In this document: positions 44,547 to 56,131 of the stretch, one piece after another | Layout: every line of letters begins with the position of its first letter | How positions within the stretch are numbered: the first letter of the stretch is position 1 | Assembly (NCBI GenBank): GCA_030549495.1 | Contig: JAUIRK010000007.1 | Location: 683,001 to 747,000 of the forward strand | Direction: 5' to 3' | From: Nectonema munidae | Taxonomy: Eukaryota; Nematomorpha; Nectonematoida; Nectonematidae | DNA length: 64,000 nt | Notes under the pieces: model-generated | The model's input: the letters and a program-made list of their open reading frames with translations, nothing else | Database searches by the model: none | Told to the model about the DNA's origin: nothing | Translations under genes and position numbers: made by a program

Positions 44547-46711
44547 AAATTAACAGAAACTTGGAAGATGCTTAACAAATTGATGAAACCGAAAATAATC
44601 AAAACTATACAAATTTTGCAAAATGATAAACTGGTCACTGATAAAAAATCCATAGCTGATGAATTCAACAATGTATTTACTAAATCAGGTATAGTCAACA
44701 CTGATGAAAATTTGAAACTGTATAAAACTTTTTTAAAAAAAGCAAGTTCTACTTTTAGTTTCAATAAAGTAACTCAAGAAGATGTTATGATAGCCTTAAG
44801 TAATATCAAATCAAAATCAACAAAAGACATATACGGACTTTCAATTTTAAATGTTATATTAATTTTTGAAGTAATCAAAAAATATTTAGTTATATTGTTC
44901 AATTCCTGTATTGAACACCAAATATTCCCTGATTTTTTTAAGCTTTCAAAGGTTTTACCAATTTACAAAAAAGGTCAAAGATCTATTTGTGAAAATTATA
45001 GACCCATCAGTACAATAACATCTCTGTCGAAAATCTTCGAAAGGTTACTTTATGATCAGATATTTTCCTACATATATCAGAATGACATTTTATATAGTTG
45101 TCAATTTGCATTTAGACCCAATTATTCGTCAACATATCTCCATTCATATTTCTTAAACGAAGTTTCTACTCTACTAGATAGATCTGATGAAGCTTTAGCT
45201 ATATTTGTTGATCTATCTAAAGCTTTTGATTGTGTGTCACATAAAATATTGATAGATAAGTTACAGTACCTTGGATTCTCCTCACAGGCAATGAATCTCT
45301 TATCTTCTTACCTAACTTTACGTTGTCAGCGGGTCGAAGTTGAGGGAGTTTTCTCGAATGAGAGTATTATTTTTAATGGCGTACCTCAAGGTGGTATACT
45401 TGCCCCATTACTGTTTTCCCTGTTCATAAATGATCTTCCTATGTGTAATGAAAAAACTAAGTTTTTAATGTTTGCAGATGACATCACTGCTATAGTTCCT
45501 CTATCAGAACTGAGCCCATCATGTTGCTATATTGACCAAGTTATTAATCCAGTTTTAGATTGGTGTAGAGCAAATTTTCTCCAAGTAAATGGTAATAAAA
45601 CAAAAGCTATGTTTTTTTCAAATAAGAAAAAAATAATTGAATGTAAAAATAAAATTGAAATTGTTGAGGAATATAATCTACTAGGCTTGAGAATAAATCG
45701 TTATTTGAATTGGAAAACTCATATAAGTTTTTTGGAAACTAAGCTATGCTCTATAAACGGCATTATGAAAAAGTATAAAAATGAGTTGCCTACACATTCG
45801 AAGCTGGTAATATATAAAAGTTTGTTTTTACCGCACTGTTACTACAGTATTATAAATTGGGGATACAGTGACATTACCAAACTGTTTCAACTTCAGAAAA
45901 AGTCAATAAGGTTAGTATTTAATCAACCCTCATTAAGTCATACATCTCTCTTTTTCATGCAAAACAATTTATTGAAATTAAAAGATATATACTATATGCA
46001 AATATCTAATTTTACATACAAGCTCTTTTCGAATACTTTGCCTAAAATATTCAGTCCATGGATTGCAATCAATTATGCATCTAAGAATTATTGTCTTAGA
46101 AATTCTAGTAGTTTACCAATAATAAGGACTAAGCTTGTCTCTACGAAAAATTCCTTAAGACATAGAATAATAAAACACTGGAATAAATTTCTTTTGAAAT
46201 TCGGAATAGAAAAGTCTTTGAGATATTTCAATAATACACTACAAATGTTTTTGTTAAATAAATATGATCAGACCTGTACAAATAAAAAATGTTTTGTTTG
46301 TAAACTGCAAATGTAAACTTATCATGTTTTAATGTTCTTTCGCTCCTCTTTATTATACATATATATATTCAGTTTTATAAATCAAACGCTTTTTTATTAT
46401 TTTTGATATTATACAATATCCTTGCCAACCAAAGATGTTCCAACAAGCCTTTTTTTCCTTTTATTCTCAACCGCTTCTTACCAAAAAGATTGCTCATGGA
46501 AGTGATTACACAACGGCTGACGCTTTCAAATCGTCCATGATGTCTCTCCAATCCTTAAGAAAAAAAAATATATATATCATTTTAAACATAAGGCATCTTT
46601 TTTTTCTATATCCATAGCAGAAAATGATTTGCATGTTCTAGTTGTATATATATATATATTTTTTTTCCTGTCCATTATTTTATGATATAATAAATTTCTT
46701 CTTCTTCTTCT
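44547..46711 (+). mobile_element. 5'-truncated CR1/Jockey-like LINE with 582-codon uninterrupted RT ORF
   Basis: The ORF is open from 44547 and its first ATG is at 44568; it ends at 46316 (582 residues). Motifs in order: NYRPISTITSLSKIFERLLY, QFAFRPNYSST, IFVDLSKAFDCVSHKILIDK, FNGVPQGGILAPLLFSLFIN, FADDITAIVPL (FADD active site), YNLLGLRINRYLNWKTHISF, and a Cys-rich end CTNKKCFVCK. The endonuclease domain is missing, so it is 5' truncated. The 3' UTR runs to a TTCTTCTTCTTCTTCTT tail at 46695-46711. Absence of stops in 1.75 kb suggests recent insertion. Related to 20.9 and 47.0 kb copies. Confidence 0.9.
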
Positions 46712-47019
46712 TAGATATTTCAGAACGACTACGTTCCTTTATCAAGTAGTATATAGAAGGAGTGATAAAGATCATAGTATAGACGGTAGTGATAATTGCA
46801 TATGTTTAATTGATAGATAGGGGTTCGTTTTGTTAACAATTACATATAATGATGAATGGTGGAATTTTGTATGTGGATGCGTTTTTTGATGTGGTTGAAT
46901 ATGGGTTTAGTGCTATATTGTTATTTGTAATATTTTTACAAGGTTATATCTGTAAAAAGGGAGAATGAGTTGTCCAGGCTGGTGGCGTGCCTTATATAGT
47001 ATGGTATGTCTTTTCAGCT

Positions 47020-48626
47020 AGACTACAAGTTGTTAATGTGAACGGTTACTTCTCAGATCCCTTAACAATTATGAGGGGTGTACCCCAAGGTTCAGTTCTA
47101 GGACCACTTCTGTTCTTAATCTATATCAACGATATCATTTTCTCTAACCCGGCGCTCAATATAATATCATTTGCAGATGATATTACAATTATTATACCTC
47201 ACTCTTTCCTTACCTCTCAGTCTTCATTCTATCACTCAACATTAGAAGATGAATATAATACTAGCATAAAAAAGGTGTATGATTGGTCTTATGAGAACGA
47301 TTTATGTATTAACCATGCCAAAACTGTTCATATGTTTTTTACCAACAAGAGAAAGTATCCGAGCTTTTTAAAAAATAGCAATATTAAACTATCAAAATCT
47401 CATAATTTTCTGAGCCTTGTTCTTACTGATAAACTAAGATGGGATGAGCATATCAGACATCTCTCGAACAGAATCAGCTATATTATTGGGTTACTCTACC
47501 ACTTCAAGTTTTTTCCTGAATATATAAAATTAGAAATGTACAGAGCACTCATATTGCCACACTTAACTTACAGCATAATAAATTGGGGTTATTCCAATCT
47601 ATCAAGTCTGTTAGTATTGCAAAAAAGGGCTCTAAGATCAGTCTTCAATATCAAGTACAGAGCGCATACTTCTAGATTCTTTAAACAGAACAATCTTCTG
47701 AAAGTTGAAGACATCTATAGTAAGCAAATTTGTCTCTTTTTATGGAAAGTAATGAATGAAGTTTCACCTAATTTTATGAATGATTGGTTTGTATTCAGGT
47801 ATGAATTGCAACAACATTCATTTAGATGCAAAAACAAGCTTGATTTACCATTTTATAATCATAAATCCAGTCAAAACACATTAAAGTTCAGATCTATTAA
47901 ATTGTGGAACACCTTTCTTTGCAGTTTCATTGACGTACACATTCCCTATTCAACTCTTAAATACAAACTAACATTACATTTCACTAATAATTATGAAACT
48001 TCATGCTCTAAACCTAACTGTTATAATTGTTTAAATTAAAACAATCCCAGTACTAAGAATACCAAGTCATTTTTTCTCTTCTTTGTCAGTTTCTTTTTTT
48101 TTTTCCCTTTTTGCTTCTATTAATTCTTTTCCTTACCTTTCATTATATATATATATATATAATGATTAATTTTTATTTGTTATGCTAGTTAAATATGTTT
48201 AAACAAAACTTTTATTTGTTTTCTTACATTCTATATTTTAATATCATCATCATTGTTTACCTTTTTAATGTAATTTTATACACTTTGATCATAAAACATT
48301 TTTCAACTGTTATTATATTTTCTGTAATATATGTCTTTTCCTTACTTTGGAACTTGTCGACACTTTATAGCAAATCGTGTTCCAACTTTTCATTCAGCGC
48401 TCCAAAGAAATTTTCTTTTTGAATTCTTATCTTAATTTGAAGCACCTCCTATCTACCGCTATCCTCTTGTGGCAATATAATCTTTTTCAAATCCCTTTTA
48501 CCCTTATATAAATTCTTTAAAGTATTTCTGTTACGGCTTATTTAAGCTCTTGAAATACTTGTGCAATGTTAATGTATCTTTTTTAACTTGCATAATTAAC
48601 TTCTTCTTCTTCTTCTTCTTCTTCTG
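47020..48626 (+). mobile_element. 5'-truncated LINE of the same clade, RT C-terminal half
   Basis: LINE homology begins at RLQVVNVNGY (about 47020), inside the ORF at 46987-48039. It includes MRGVPQGSVLGPLLFLIYIN, SFADDITIII, HNFLSLVLTDKLRWDEHIRH, LTYSIINWGYSNLSSLLVLQ and a Cys-rich tail CSKPNCYNC. It is about 40 percent identical by eye to the preceding LINE, so a different family. The 3' end is a (CTT)n tract at 48600-48626. Both elements lie head to tail, about 300 bp apart. Confidence 0.88.
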
Positions 48627-48959
48627 TGTATAATTTATAGATATGTATGGAGTAGCTGTAATTGTTTTTGATTTTGTATATATAAGAGTTAAATAGTTAA
48701 TTAGAAAAATCTAATTCACACCGGTCTTGTTAAAATAATTTTTTTATGATATTTTATTTGTTCTAATTTTTAATGTCTTGTTTGTAAGTCACCTTAATTA
48801 AACGGTCTAACTAATTACTGACCCACATTTTCAAATTCATTTTTTCATCTAAAAAAAAGGTTAAATTCATTTTTTTGAACAAAGTGTTATTTTGTTTAAG
48901 GTAAATAATACCCAATGTATATTTAAGTTTCCAATATTTCTTTCATTTTTTGATTTTTA

Positions 48960-51880
48960 TTTTTTTTTATTTATTTATTTTAGAAAAAAGAATTATAAAA
49001 ATAATCTGAAATATAAAAAGAAGGTGGAGCAAACCAATTAGGTTCTTGTCACACCAAAAAAAAAAAAATTTAACAACATATGTAAAAATAGATTGTTCAA
49101 AAACAAAACATTGTAAAAAAAAGGAGAAAAAAAATCCTGAGAAGACGATTAAAAACGAAGATCAATACAAACAAAGAATATATAAAAAAAACTCCTAAAT
49201 ATATCATTTTCAATTACAATAACATGCTAAGATTATATATAATTATACATGTATTTATATAATTTTTTTTATAAATGTATATATAAGTAGGGAACACAAA
49301 ATAAGCTATTCTTGTTTGATAAGAGAAGTTGAATAGAGAAAGAAGAGAGAGGAGATTGAAAAGAGGAAACTGGAAACTTGCTTAGATTTTTGTAGGAGAT
49401 TGTAATTGGTAGGGAAATTCGAAATTATTTTTCGTAGCCTATTTTGTCCGAAAAAACGCAAAAGCACTCATCTAAACAAGAAAACAAAAATACACACGAG
49501 TATCATATTGAAATTCAAGTAATTTGAAAAAATATATATATATTTTCTTGCATAAAAAACTTTTTATTCATTTTGATATAAAAAACTTTTTACATTTATT
49601 TTTGAAAATATTTATTTTCCCTGAGAATCTTATATTTATCGGTAAACAATTCCATGTCTTTATACCCTTTTTAATAAAAAACTTATTGTACTTGGCACGC
49701 TTATATCTAACATTTTTTAAATAATGTTTATTACGAAGGTTATAATTAGTAAAGTTTTGGTTCTCTGAAAAAATAGGACTGAGATCATTGATATAGTTTT
49801 TACACTTATAAATAAATGTAGCTAATTGTATTTGATTAATTTGTTTTAGATGTGGTATTTTAAAAGAATTGCGTGCGTATATCGGGTCTTTATTTGAAAT
49901 AATTTTTAAGGCCTTATCTTGTTTCTTTTGTAACTTAAAAAATTTATTAGCACTAGATGAACACCAAATAAAGTTACAATAGAGAAGTCTCGAATGAAAA
50001 ATAGCATAATAAATATTTATTCGAGTTTTCATATCAAAATAGTTTTTAATCTTATACAGTATTCCAATGGCTACAGACGTATCTTTTATAACCTTATCAT
50101 AGTGTTTAGAACAACAGATTCAAATCAATGGTTAAACCTAAATAGTTATAAGTTTCAGATTTCTCTAGATATGCCTCCCCAAGTTTCAAAAAAAGAGTTG
50201 GACTATTACTACGCTTACTAAAAACCATGTATTTACACTTAGATGAATTGAGGCACAGATCATTTAATATACACCATTCATGAAAATTACACAAAAAAGT
50301 ATTAATAAGGTTTTGATCGGAGAATAAATTTTTACTACGAAATAATACAACACAATCGTCAGCATACATGTAAAGATTGAAAAAAGAGTTTTGTAGAGTA
50401 AAAATATCATTAATATAAAGAATAAAAAGAAGAGGCCCCAAAATTGAACCTTGTGGGACACCTTTAGATATTTTAGACAATTTAGACGATTTATTATTTA
50501 TAGAAACAAACTGTTGTCGGTCACAAAGATAACTACTTAAGAGTTCTAAAAACTTGCCTCTAAACGCGTATTTGTGTAGCTTTATTAAAAGGTAATCATA
50601 GTTAATGCTATCAAATGCTTTAGAGAAATCAATAAAAATTGCACAGGATTCATATTCATTTTCTAAAGACTCTATATTAAAACTGATAAGATTCCCCACT
50701 GCAATATCGGTCGACATTCCAGCTCTAAAACCATATTGTCTAGAATTAATAATATCAAATTTATCTGCAAACTTAATCATACGATTAAAAACAATTTTTT
50801 CAAAAATTTTACCTAGAAAAGGAAGAATACTGATGGGTCTATAGCTATTACAGCGTTTTTTGTCACCCGATTTAAAAATAGGAGTTACTTTAGCTATTTT
50901 GAGATTATATGGATAGCATTTTTCTGATAACATTTTATTAAAAAGGATATACAAGTTTTTCAATAAAAAGGGAATAATAATTTTACCAATTTTGTTAGAT
51001 AAATTATCCCAACCTGTCGAAGAAGAAGAATTGAAATAATTAGCAGTAATTAAAATTTCATTGATAGAAATCTCATCAAAAAAGAAGGAATTGGTTACGG
51101 GAGTAATATTGAAATTAGGAGACACAATGGACATGGACTCATTGCAGATGGTAGAGATGAAAAAGTTATTCAATTGATTCGGGTCTAAAGGGACAGGTTC
51201 ATAACGATTGCGACCTAGTATATTATTTATTACCTTCCAAGAAGCCATATCATTTTTAGAACTTAATAATTTGGAACCATAAAACTCATTTTTCAGCAAC
51301 GTTACTTTTTTATTATACAGATTTCTAACTAATTTGTACGAATTCCATGTTTCCAAATTCCTAACTTTTAAGTATTTATGGAATAGCTTATCTTTGATTT
51401 TTTTCAATTCTTTAAGTTCAGTTGAAAACCATGTATTAGCTTTTGGAAAACGATGGTTATTGGAAACAAAAGGAAAACTTATGTTAATGATGTAGTTAAT
51501 TTTTTCTATTAATTTATCATAGTAATCGTTAACATTTTTGAAATGGTCTAATTCCCAATTTTCTCTTCACAAATTAAAATAAAAATGCTTGAAATTTTTG
51601 TTACTAAAAACTCTGAAACATTCATTTTTTTCATCTACATTTGTAAGATTATTAAAATAGTTTTTGTACAATATGAAGTTAGGAAAATGGTCTGAAATGT
51701 CAACCATGATATTGTCTGAAAAGCTACCATTACACTCAAAATTAGTAAAAATATTATCAATACAAGTGTGACTTAGTTTATAAATTCTAGTCGAACCTAA
51801 AATTTTGGGAAAAAAATTTTTTTCATATAATAAATTATAAAAATCAAAAATTGTGTCTTTATATCACACGCTGACTTGCT
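48960..51880 (-). mobile_element. CR1/Jockey-like LINE, near-complete RT, one frameshift
   Basis: The C-terminal part of an APE endonuclease is legible at about 51800-51680 (SHTCIDNIFTNF, ISDHFPNF). The RT ORF is 51407-50106: SYRPISILPFLGKIFEKIVF, CAIFIDFSKAFDSINYDYLL, KGVPQGSILGPLLFILYIND, MYADDCVVLF. It stops after NYLGLTIDLNLLF, and the thumb and C-terminal region continue in another frame at 50100-49568 (FHSRLLYCNFIWCSSS). The 3' end may be the AT-rich AAAT-type tract at about 48960-48983. Same clade as the 58.3-60.6 kb element. Confidence 0.88.
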
Positions 51881-51999
51881 TGATGAATGATGTGTTTATT
51901 TTGCTGCAAAGTGTTATGATGAGAAAAATGCCCCTAATGTCTTTTTACCCCTAATGTCCGCATACCGGCTTTAACACCAAAAAACCTTTCAACCGCACT

Positions 52000-53452
52000 G
52001 TTGTGACAACGCTCGACTTAAGAATTTGACACTCTTGATATACACCTTCTCATTGGCAAAATCATACACAAAACAAGCATCAACCCACTCTTCACACGCT
52101 TCCTAGCAAACTACCTACGAGGCAGATATACATACACAAAATACAACAACACTACTTCACGCTCGCGACACGCCCACTCAGGAGTTCCACAAGGAAGCAC
52201 ACTTTCACCATCCTCTTCAACATCTACTTAAGCGACATGCCCTCTCCAAACAACAGTCTAGTCAAAATCATCACATACGCAGACGACATCACAGTCGCAT
52301 CTACCCACCAAGACATCATCACAGCCACTTCTAACCCCCAAACCTACACAGAACTACTACAAAAATGGATTCTCACTAACAAACTTCAAATAAACTCAGA
52401 AAAGTCACAAGTCACTATCTTCACACAATCAAACGTTGAAATAAAAACAAATCTCAACATCAAAATCAATTACACTAATATCCAAACAAACTCACATCCT
52501 AAATTATTGGGGCTCACTTTTGATCCAAAGCTCACGTACAATAAACACACATCACTCACCAAACAAAAAGCCAACAAAACCCTCAACATCCTCAAAGCCC
52601 TAACCGGAACCACCTGGGGAAAGCACAAAGAAACTATTTTAAATACCTACACAAGCATAACACGCCCAATTGTGGAATATGGGGCAACACAATTTCAAAA
52701 TCCAACATGACAAAACTTCAAACAATCCAAAATACAGCCCTTAGAATATCTACAAGCAACACCTCAGACACAAACACGCAACATTTGCACACAGAAACAA
52801 AGATGATCCCTCTCAAAGAGCACATCAATATACACTCCTCCAACCTCAGAGCTAAGGCTGCCGATCTACTACATCCCCTTCATCATTTCTACACGACGCC
52901 CAAACCGCAACGACACATGAAAAACACCATCTTCAACATTGAAAACATTATACACTTATACACATGCCCACAAAAACACACAAACATGACACAACCAACA
53001 TCAACAAAACAATACACACAAGCAGTCACTCACTACTTCAAATCAATGTCCCCTAACCAATTGCTTAACGCGAATCCTCCTGAGATCCATCACACAGAAA
53101 CTACACTACCCAGTTCCACACGACGACTCCTTGCGCAACTCAGAGCAAACAAATCTCCTTTTCTCTTCGATTACCTACACAAAATCAATCCCAAAACACA
53201 CTCATCACCCATCTGTCCTTTATGCAATGCACACAAACACAACACATTACATCTATTTCAATGTTCTCACATTCACACACACCTCAAATCCATTGACCTC
53301 TGGACACAACCATCAGAAGCAGCCATCCTACTAGAAAAGTGGCGAACAAAACTAGAATCACTGCCTGACAAAGCTGAAAAACGCCTTAATCGCCTTGAGC
53401 TACCGAAATTAAGATGACAGCTCATGGAGGCAAACAACAACAACAACAGAAA
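52000..53452 (+). mobile_element. 5'-truncated Jockey/R1-group LINE with C-terminal CCHC-like region
   Basis: Starts inside the RT: NYLRGRYTY and SGVPQGSTLSP before 52237. The ORF at 52237-52710 holds IITYADDITVASTHQDI and KLLGLTFDPKLTYNKH, then LKALTGTTWGKHKETILNTY. A frame change leads to the ORF at 52707-53417: MTKLQTIQNTALRISTSNTS, LAQLRANKSPFLFDYLHKIN, CPLCNAHKHNTLHLFQC. Strikingly AC-rich strand composition compared with its surroundings. It ends in a CAACAACAACAACAAC tract at about 53436-53451. A relative lies at 32.76 kb. Confidence 0.88.
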
Positions 53453-54026
53453 ACAAGACATAAATATAAGTGTAGTGAAGAATAAAATCTTCATGTAAGT
53501 AGCTATAGCATAGAAATAGTCGAAAAGAATTGTACAAATCAGTTTTGTGGATAAGCGTATATCTGTAGATGTCAATTATTTAAGTTAAGTATTGTTTGTG
53601 ACGTTCGCACTCATCCTTTCGGATATCATGGTCCCGCCCGGAATGGGGGGGGGGGGAAGAGATAACAGAAAAGTACCATATAATGTATGTTTCAAATATA
53701 TAAATATTGAGCTGAGTGGACGATTCAATCCTAACGCGAATGCTCCCAAAGTGGGAAACAATCTTTGTCTAGTGGTAGCTTGATTACTAACAAAGTTAGA
53801 ATCGAGTCACCAGAGCACCTAACCGTAAAAACCTTTGAATTCTTCAGAGGAAGAAAACCAGGATAAAAAACCTCAATTATTGCGACAAATATTTAACAAA
53901 AATGTTCTATGTCAGTGGGAGTTTATCTTCCCCCATTGAACCTAATTTCAACATAATTAAAAAGCTTAATAGTGTGAAGTGATTTTAATTTTAGTCAAAT
54001 TAATTCTATTCATATCCTTCTTCATA
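53453..54026. other. Intergenic, G-tract only
   Basis: No gene. It has a run of about 12 G at 53645-53656 and a weak tRNA-like segment near 53765-53815 (TCTAGTGGTAGC ... GAATCGAGTC), too degraded to call. Confidence 0.4.
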
Positions 54027-54572
54027 AGACAGTAGAGTGCAAATGTTTTCGGCCGCAACTAATATTTTTTTGTTTAGAATCTTTTGATCATTGAAATTTA
54101 TTTATATTAATTAAATTAATTCATTATAAATACCATCTTAAAATAATCCTTTTTTCATTAATAATAATTTCTGGTTATTTTCTTTTTTAATTTATTCAAA
54201 ATCATTATTTGTATATTTTATCTATTAAAAATTTTTCGCAAAAGTTTTCGAACATTTGTTGACTTTGTAGGTAAAAACATTTTTTCCAAATTTTAATATA
54301 AATTTTGATCATAGTTTTTTCTAAAATTGATTTCTTTAAATCCTCTTCTTTTTTTAACTTAAAAAAGAAGCATGGAATGAAGTGATTCACCGCGATATGG
54401 AAAAAAGAAAGCTTGTGCGAAGTGATGCTAAAAGAAAGAATGAAATGGCGTAGTTGTTGCAGGAAACTGGTTGACCGCGACTCTTTGGGAACAATAACCA
54501 GGCCTCGAAGGCAAAATGGATGATGTCTTCTTTTTTTAACGCTCTTTTCTCGGCTTCTTTTTTTTGACTGAC

Positions 54573-55640
54573 ATGCCTAAAGCCTCTTTGGAATTGAGAA
54601 CTAAAGTTGTACTTCTTTAAATAGAGAAAAGTCAAAGAGCTATTTCAAAATGATCTAATATATCTAGAAGTAATATTTCTCAAATTTTATCAAAATATAA
54701 AAGTACAGGAATTGTAGCCAACAAACCCAAAAGCGGTCGTCCTCAAAAGTCACTGATAAGAGATATCCAAAAATTAGTGAGAATGTCAAAGATTAATCCT
54801 AATTTTTCTGCAAAGCAATTAATTGAAGAAAATAATCTATCAAAATATATTTCAATTGATACAGTAAAACGAATCTTTAGAAAATATATTTTGAATGTGC
54901 GTTTAGCAACTTAAAAACCGGCTTTGAATAAAGTTCAATTAAAAAAAGATTTGAGTAGGCAAAATGGGAAATTTTATAGAGCGTGTTATGATTTGCATAA
55001 TGTAATTTTTAATGATGAAACGTAGATTGAGCTTCATTCTAATTCACGGCAAAAAAACGTTCAAACGCGAAAGAAAAAGTTTGATGCTTTGTGGATTTAT
55101 AAAAAGTGATGATAGAAGAAAGTTGTTAAAAGTTGATGGAACACTCAATAATACAACGAATTAATTAAAACCAATTTACTCCTTAATATAAATATTAGTA
55201 ATGTATTTCAACATGATTCTTGACATATGTCTTGTTTGACTCAGTGATTTTTAAATAAAAATTCTTAAATATTAGTAATGTATTTCAACATGATGGCGCT
55301 CCTTGACATATGTCTTGTTTAACTCAGTGATTTTTAAATAAAAATACTGTGTGTCTTCTAAAAAACTGATCGTAATAAAATTGAACAAATGTGGGTTGAG
55401 CTAAAAATAAAAGTTCATCTAAGGAAACCGAGAAGCCTTGACTAATCATGGGAATATTCGAAGCAGGAAGGGAATTGATTCCAGATGAATAAATAAAGAA
55501 TCTTTATAGCTCTCTTCCAAGAAGAATTGATTTAATTATTCGGGCTAAAGGAAATCAGAGAAAGTATCGAAAAGAACTTATAAATATTATCAAAGTAAAT
55601 ATTTTATATAAAAAAATTTTTTGTATTTTTTACGTTTTAT
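54573..55640 (+). pseudogene. Tc1-like transposase pseudogene
   Basis: Starts MPKASLELRTKVVLL at 54573. A paired-like helix-turn-helix follows (SNISRSNISQILSKYKSTGI), then GRPQKS (GRPR-like hook), NPNFSAKQLIEENN, and the DDE triad pieces VIFNDET (55005-55025), FQHDGAP (near 55290) and MWVELK (near 55390). It ends SLPRRIDLIIRAKGNQRKY (about 55510-55570). Several stops and frameshifts (for example TAG after NDE-T at 55024, and TAA after VRLAT at 54913). A 76 bp direct duplication (55186-55260 versus 55261-55336) interrupts the second Asp region. Confidence 0.88.
55186..55336 (+). repeat. 76 bp tandem duplication inside the Tc1 transposase
   Basis: AATATTAGTAATGTATTTCA followed by ACATGAT...TTGACATATGTCTTG and AGTGATTTTTAAATAAAAAT occurs twice in a row. 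The first copy lacks the GGCGCT found in the second. The duplication postdates loss of function or caused it. Confidence 0.85.
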
Positions 55641-56049
55641 TTTTTAATGAAAACAAATGGCCGAAAACTTTTGCACGCAATTTTTATTAATAGATAAAAT
55701 ATACAAATAATAATTTTGATAAATTAAAAAAGAAAATATTGAGAAATTTTTATTAATAAAAAAAGAATTATTTTAAGAAGGTATTTAAAATGAATTAATT
55801 TAATTTAAATGATCAAAAGATTCTAAAGAAAAAAAATATTATCTGTGGCCGAAAACATTTGCACTCTACTGTTTAAAATATATAAGTATGCACTCGGAGT
55901 CGGCGTAATTTTTGGTAATTCGACTCCAAAAGCAGAAAATAGCTACGATTCTGAATTCACGCACCTGTCTCTTGAAATCAAAGTTTTCAATCAAAGAGAA
56001 AACATAAAATCTTATATGATCAAGTAAAATTTTTTGTAGCTTAAAAGAA

Positions 56050-56131
56050 ATGCTGTTTCTTCGCAAAGCTGGTCCAATGCAACTAAGTTCTAAATGTGCT
56101 TCTGGTTCAAGCATTCTTAAGTGCAGAAAGC
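56050..56131 (+). CDS. SDHD: SDHD exon 1: start codon and mitochondrial presequence
   Basis: ATG at 56050, coding MLFLRKAGPMQLSSKCASGS then SILKCRK. Donor AAAGC|GTAAGG, phase 1. This start was chosen because it is the only in-phase ATG joining to exon 2 and gives a typical N-terminal targeting peptide. Confidence 0.85.

Larger units (their letters stand above)
54027..55873 (+). mobile_element. Tc1-like element with IR/DR-type long terminal repeats
   Basis: Flanked by TA (54025-54026 and 55874-55875). The terminal inverted repeats are about 230 bp. Each has an outer motif (CAGTAGAGTGCAAATGTTTT, 54030 and its inverse ending 55871) and an inner motif (CGCAAAAGTTTTCG at 54237; inverse of CCGAAAACTTTTGCACGCAA at 55661-55680), about 205 bp apart. 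This is the IR/DR arrangement known from Sleeping-Beauty-like Tc1 elements. It encloses a broken Tc1 transposase. It ends about 175 bp upstream of the SDHD start codon. Confidence 0.92.

Noticed and set aside
53765-53815. tRNA-like sequence
   Set aside because: A- and B-box-like words are present but no convincing cloverleaf or anticodon arm could be drawn.
55866-56114. 82-codon minus ORF upstream of SDHD
   Set aside because: Opposite strand of SDHD exon 1 and the end of the Tc1 element; no similarity of its own.
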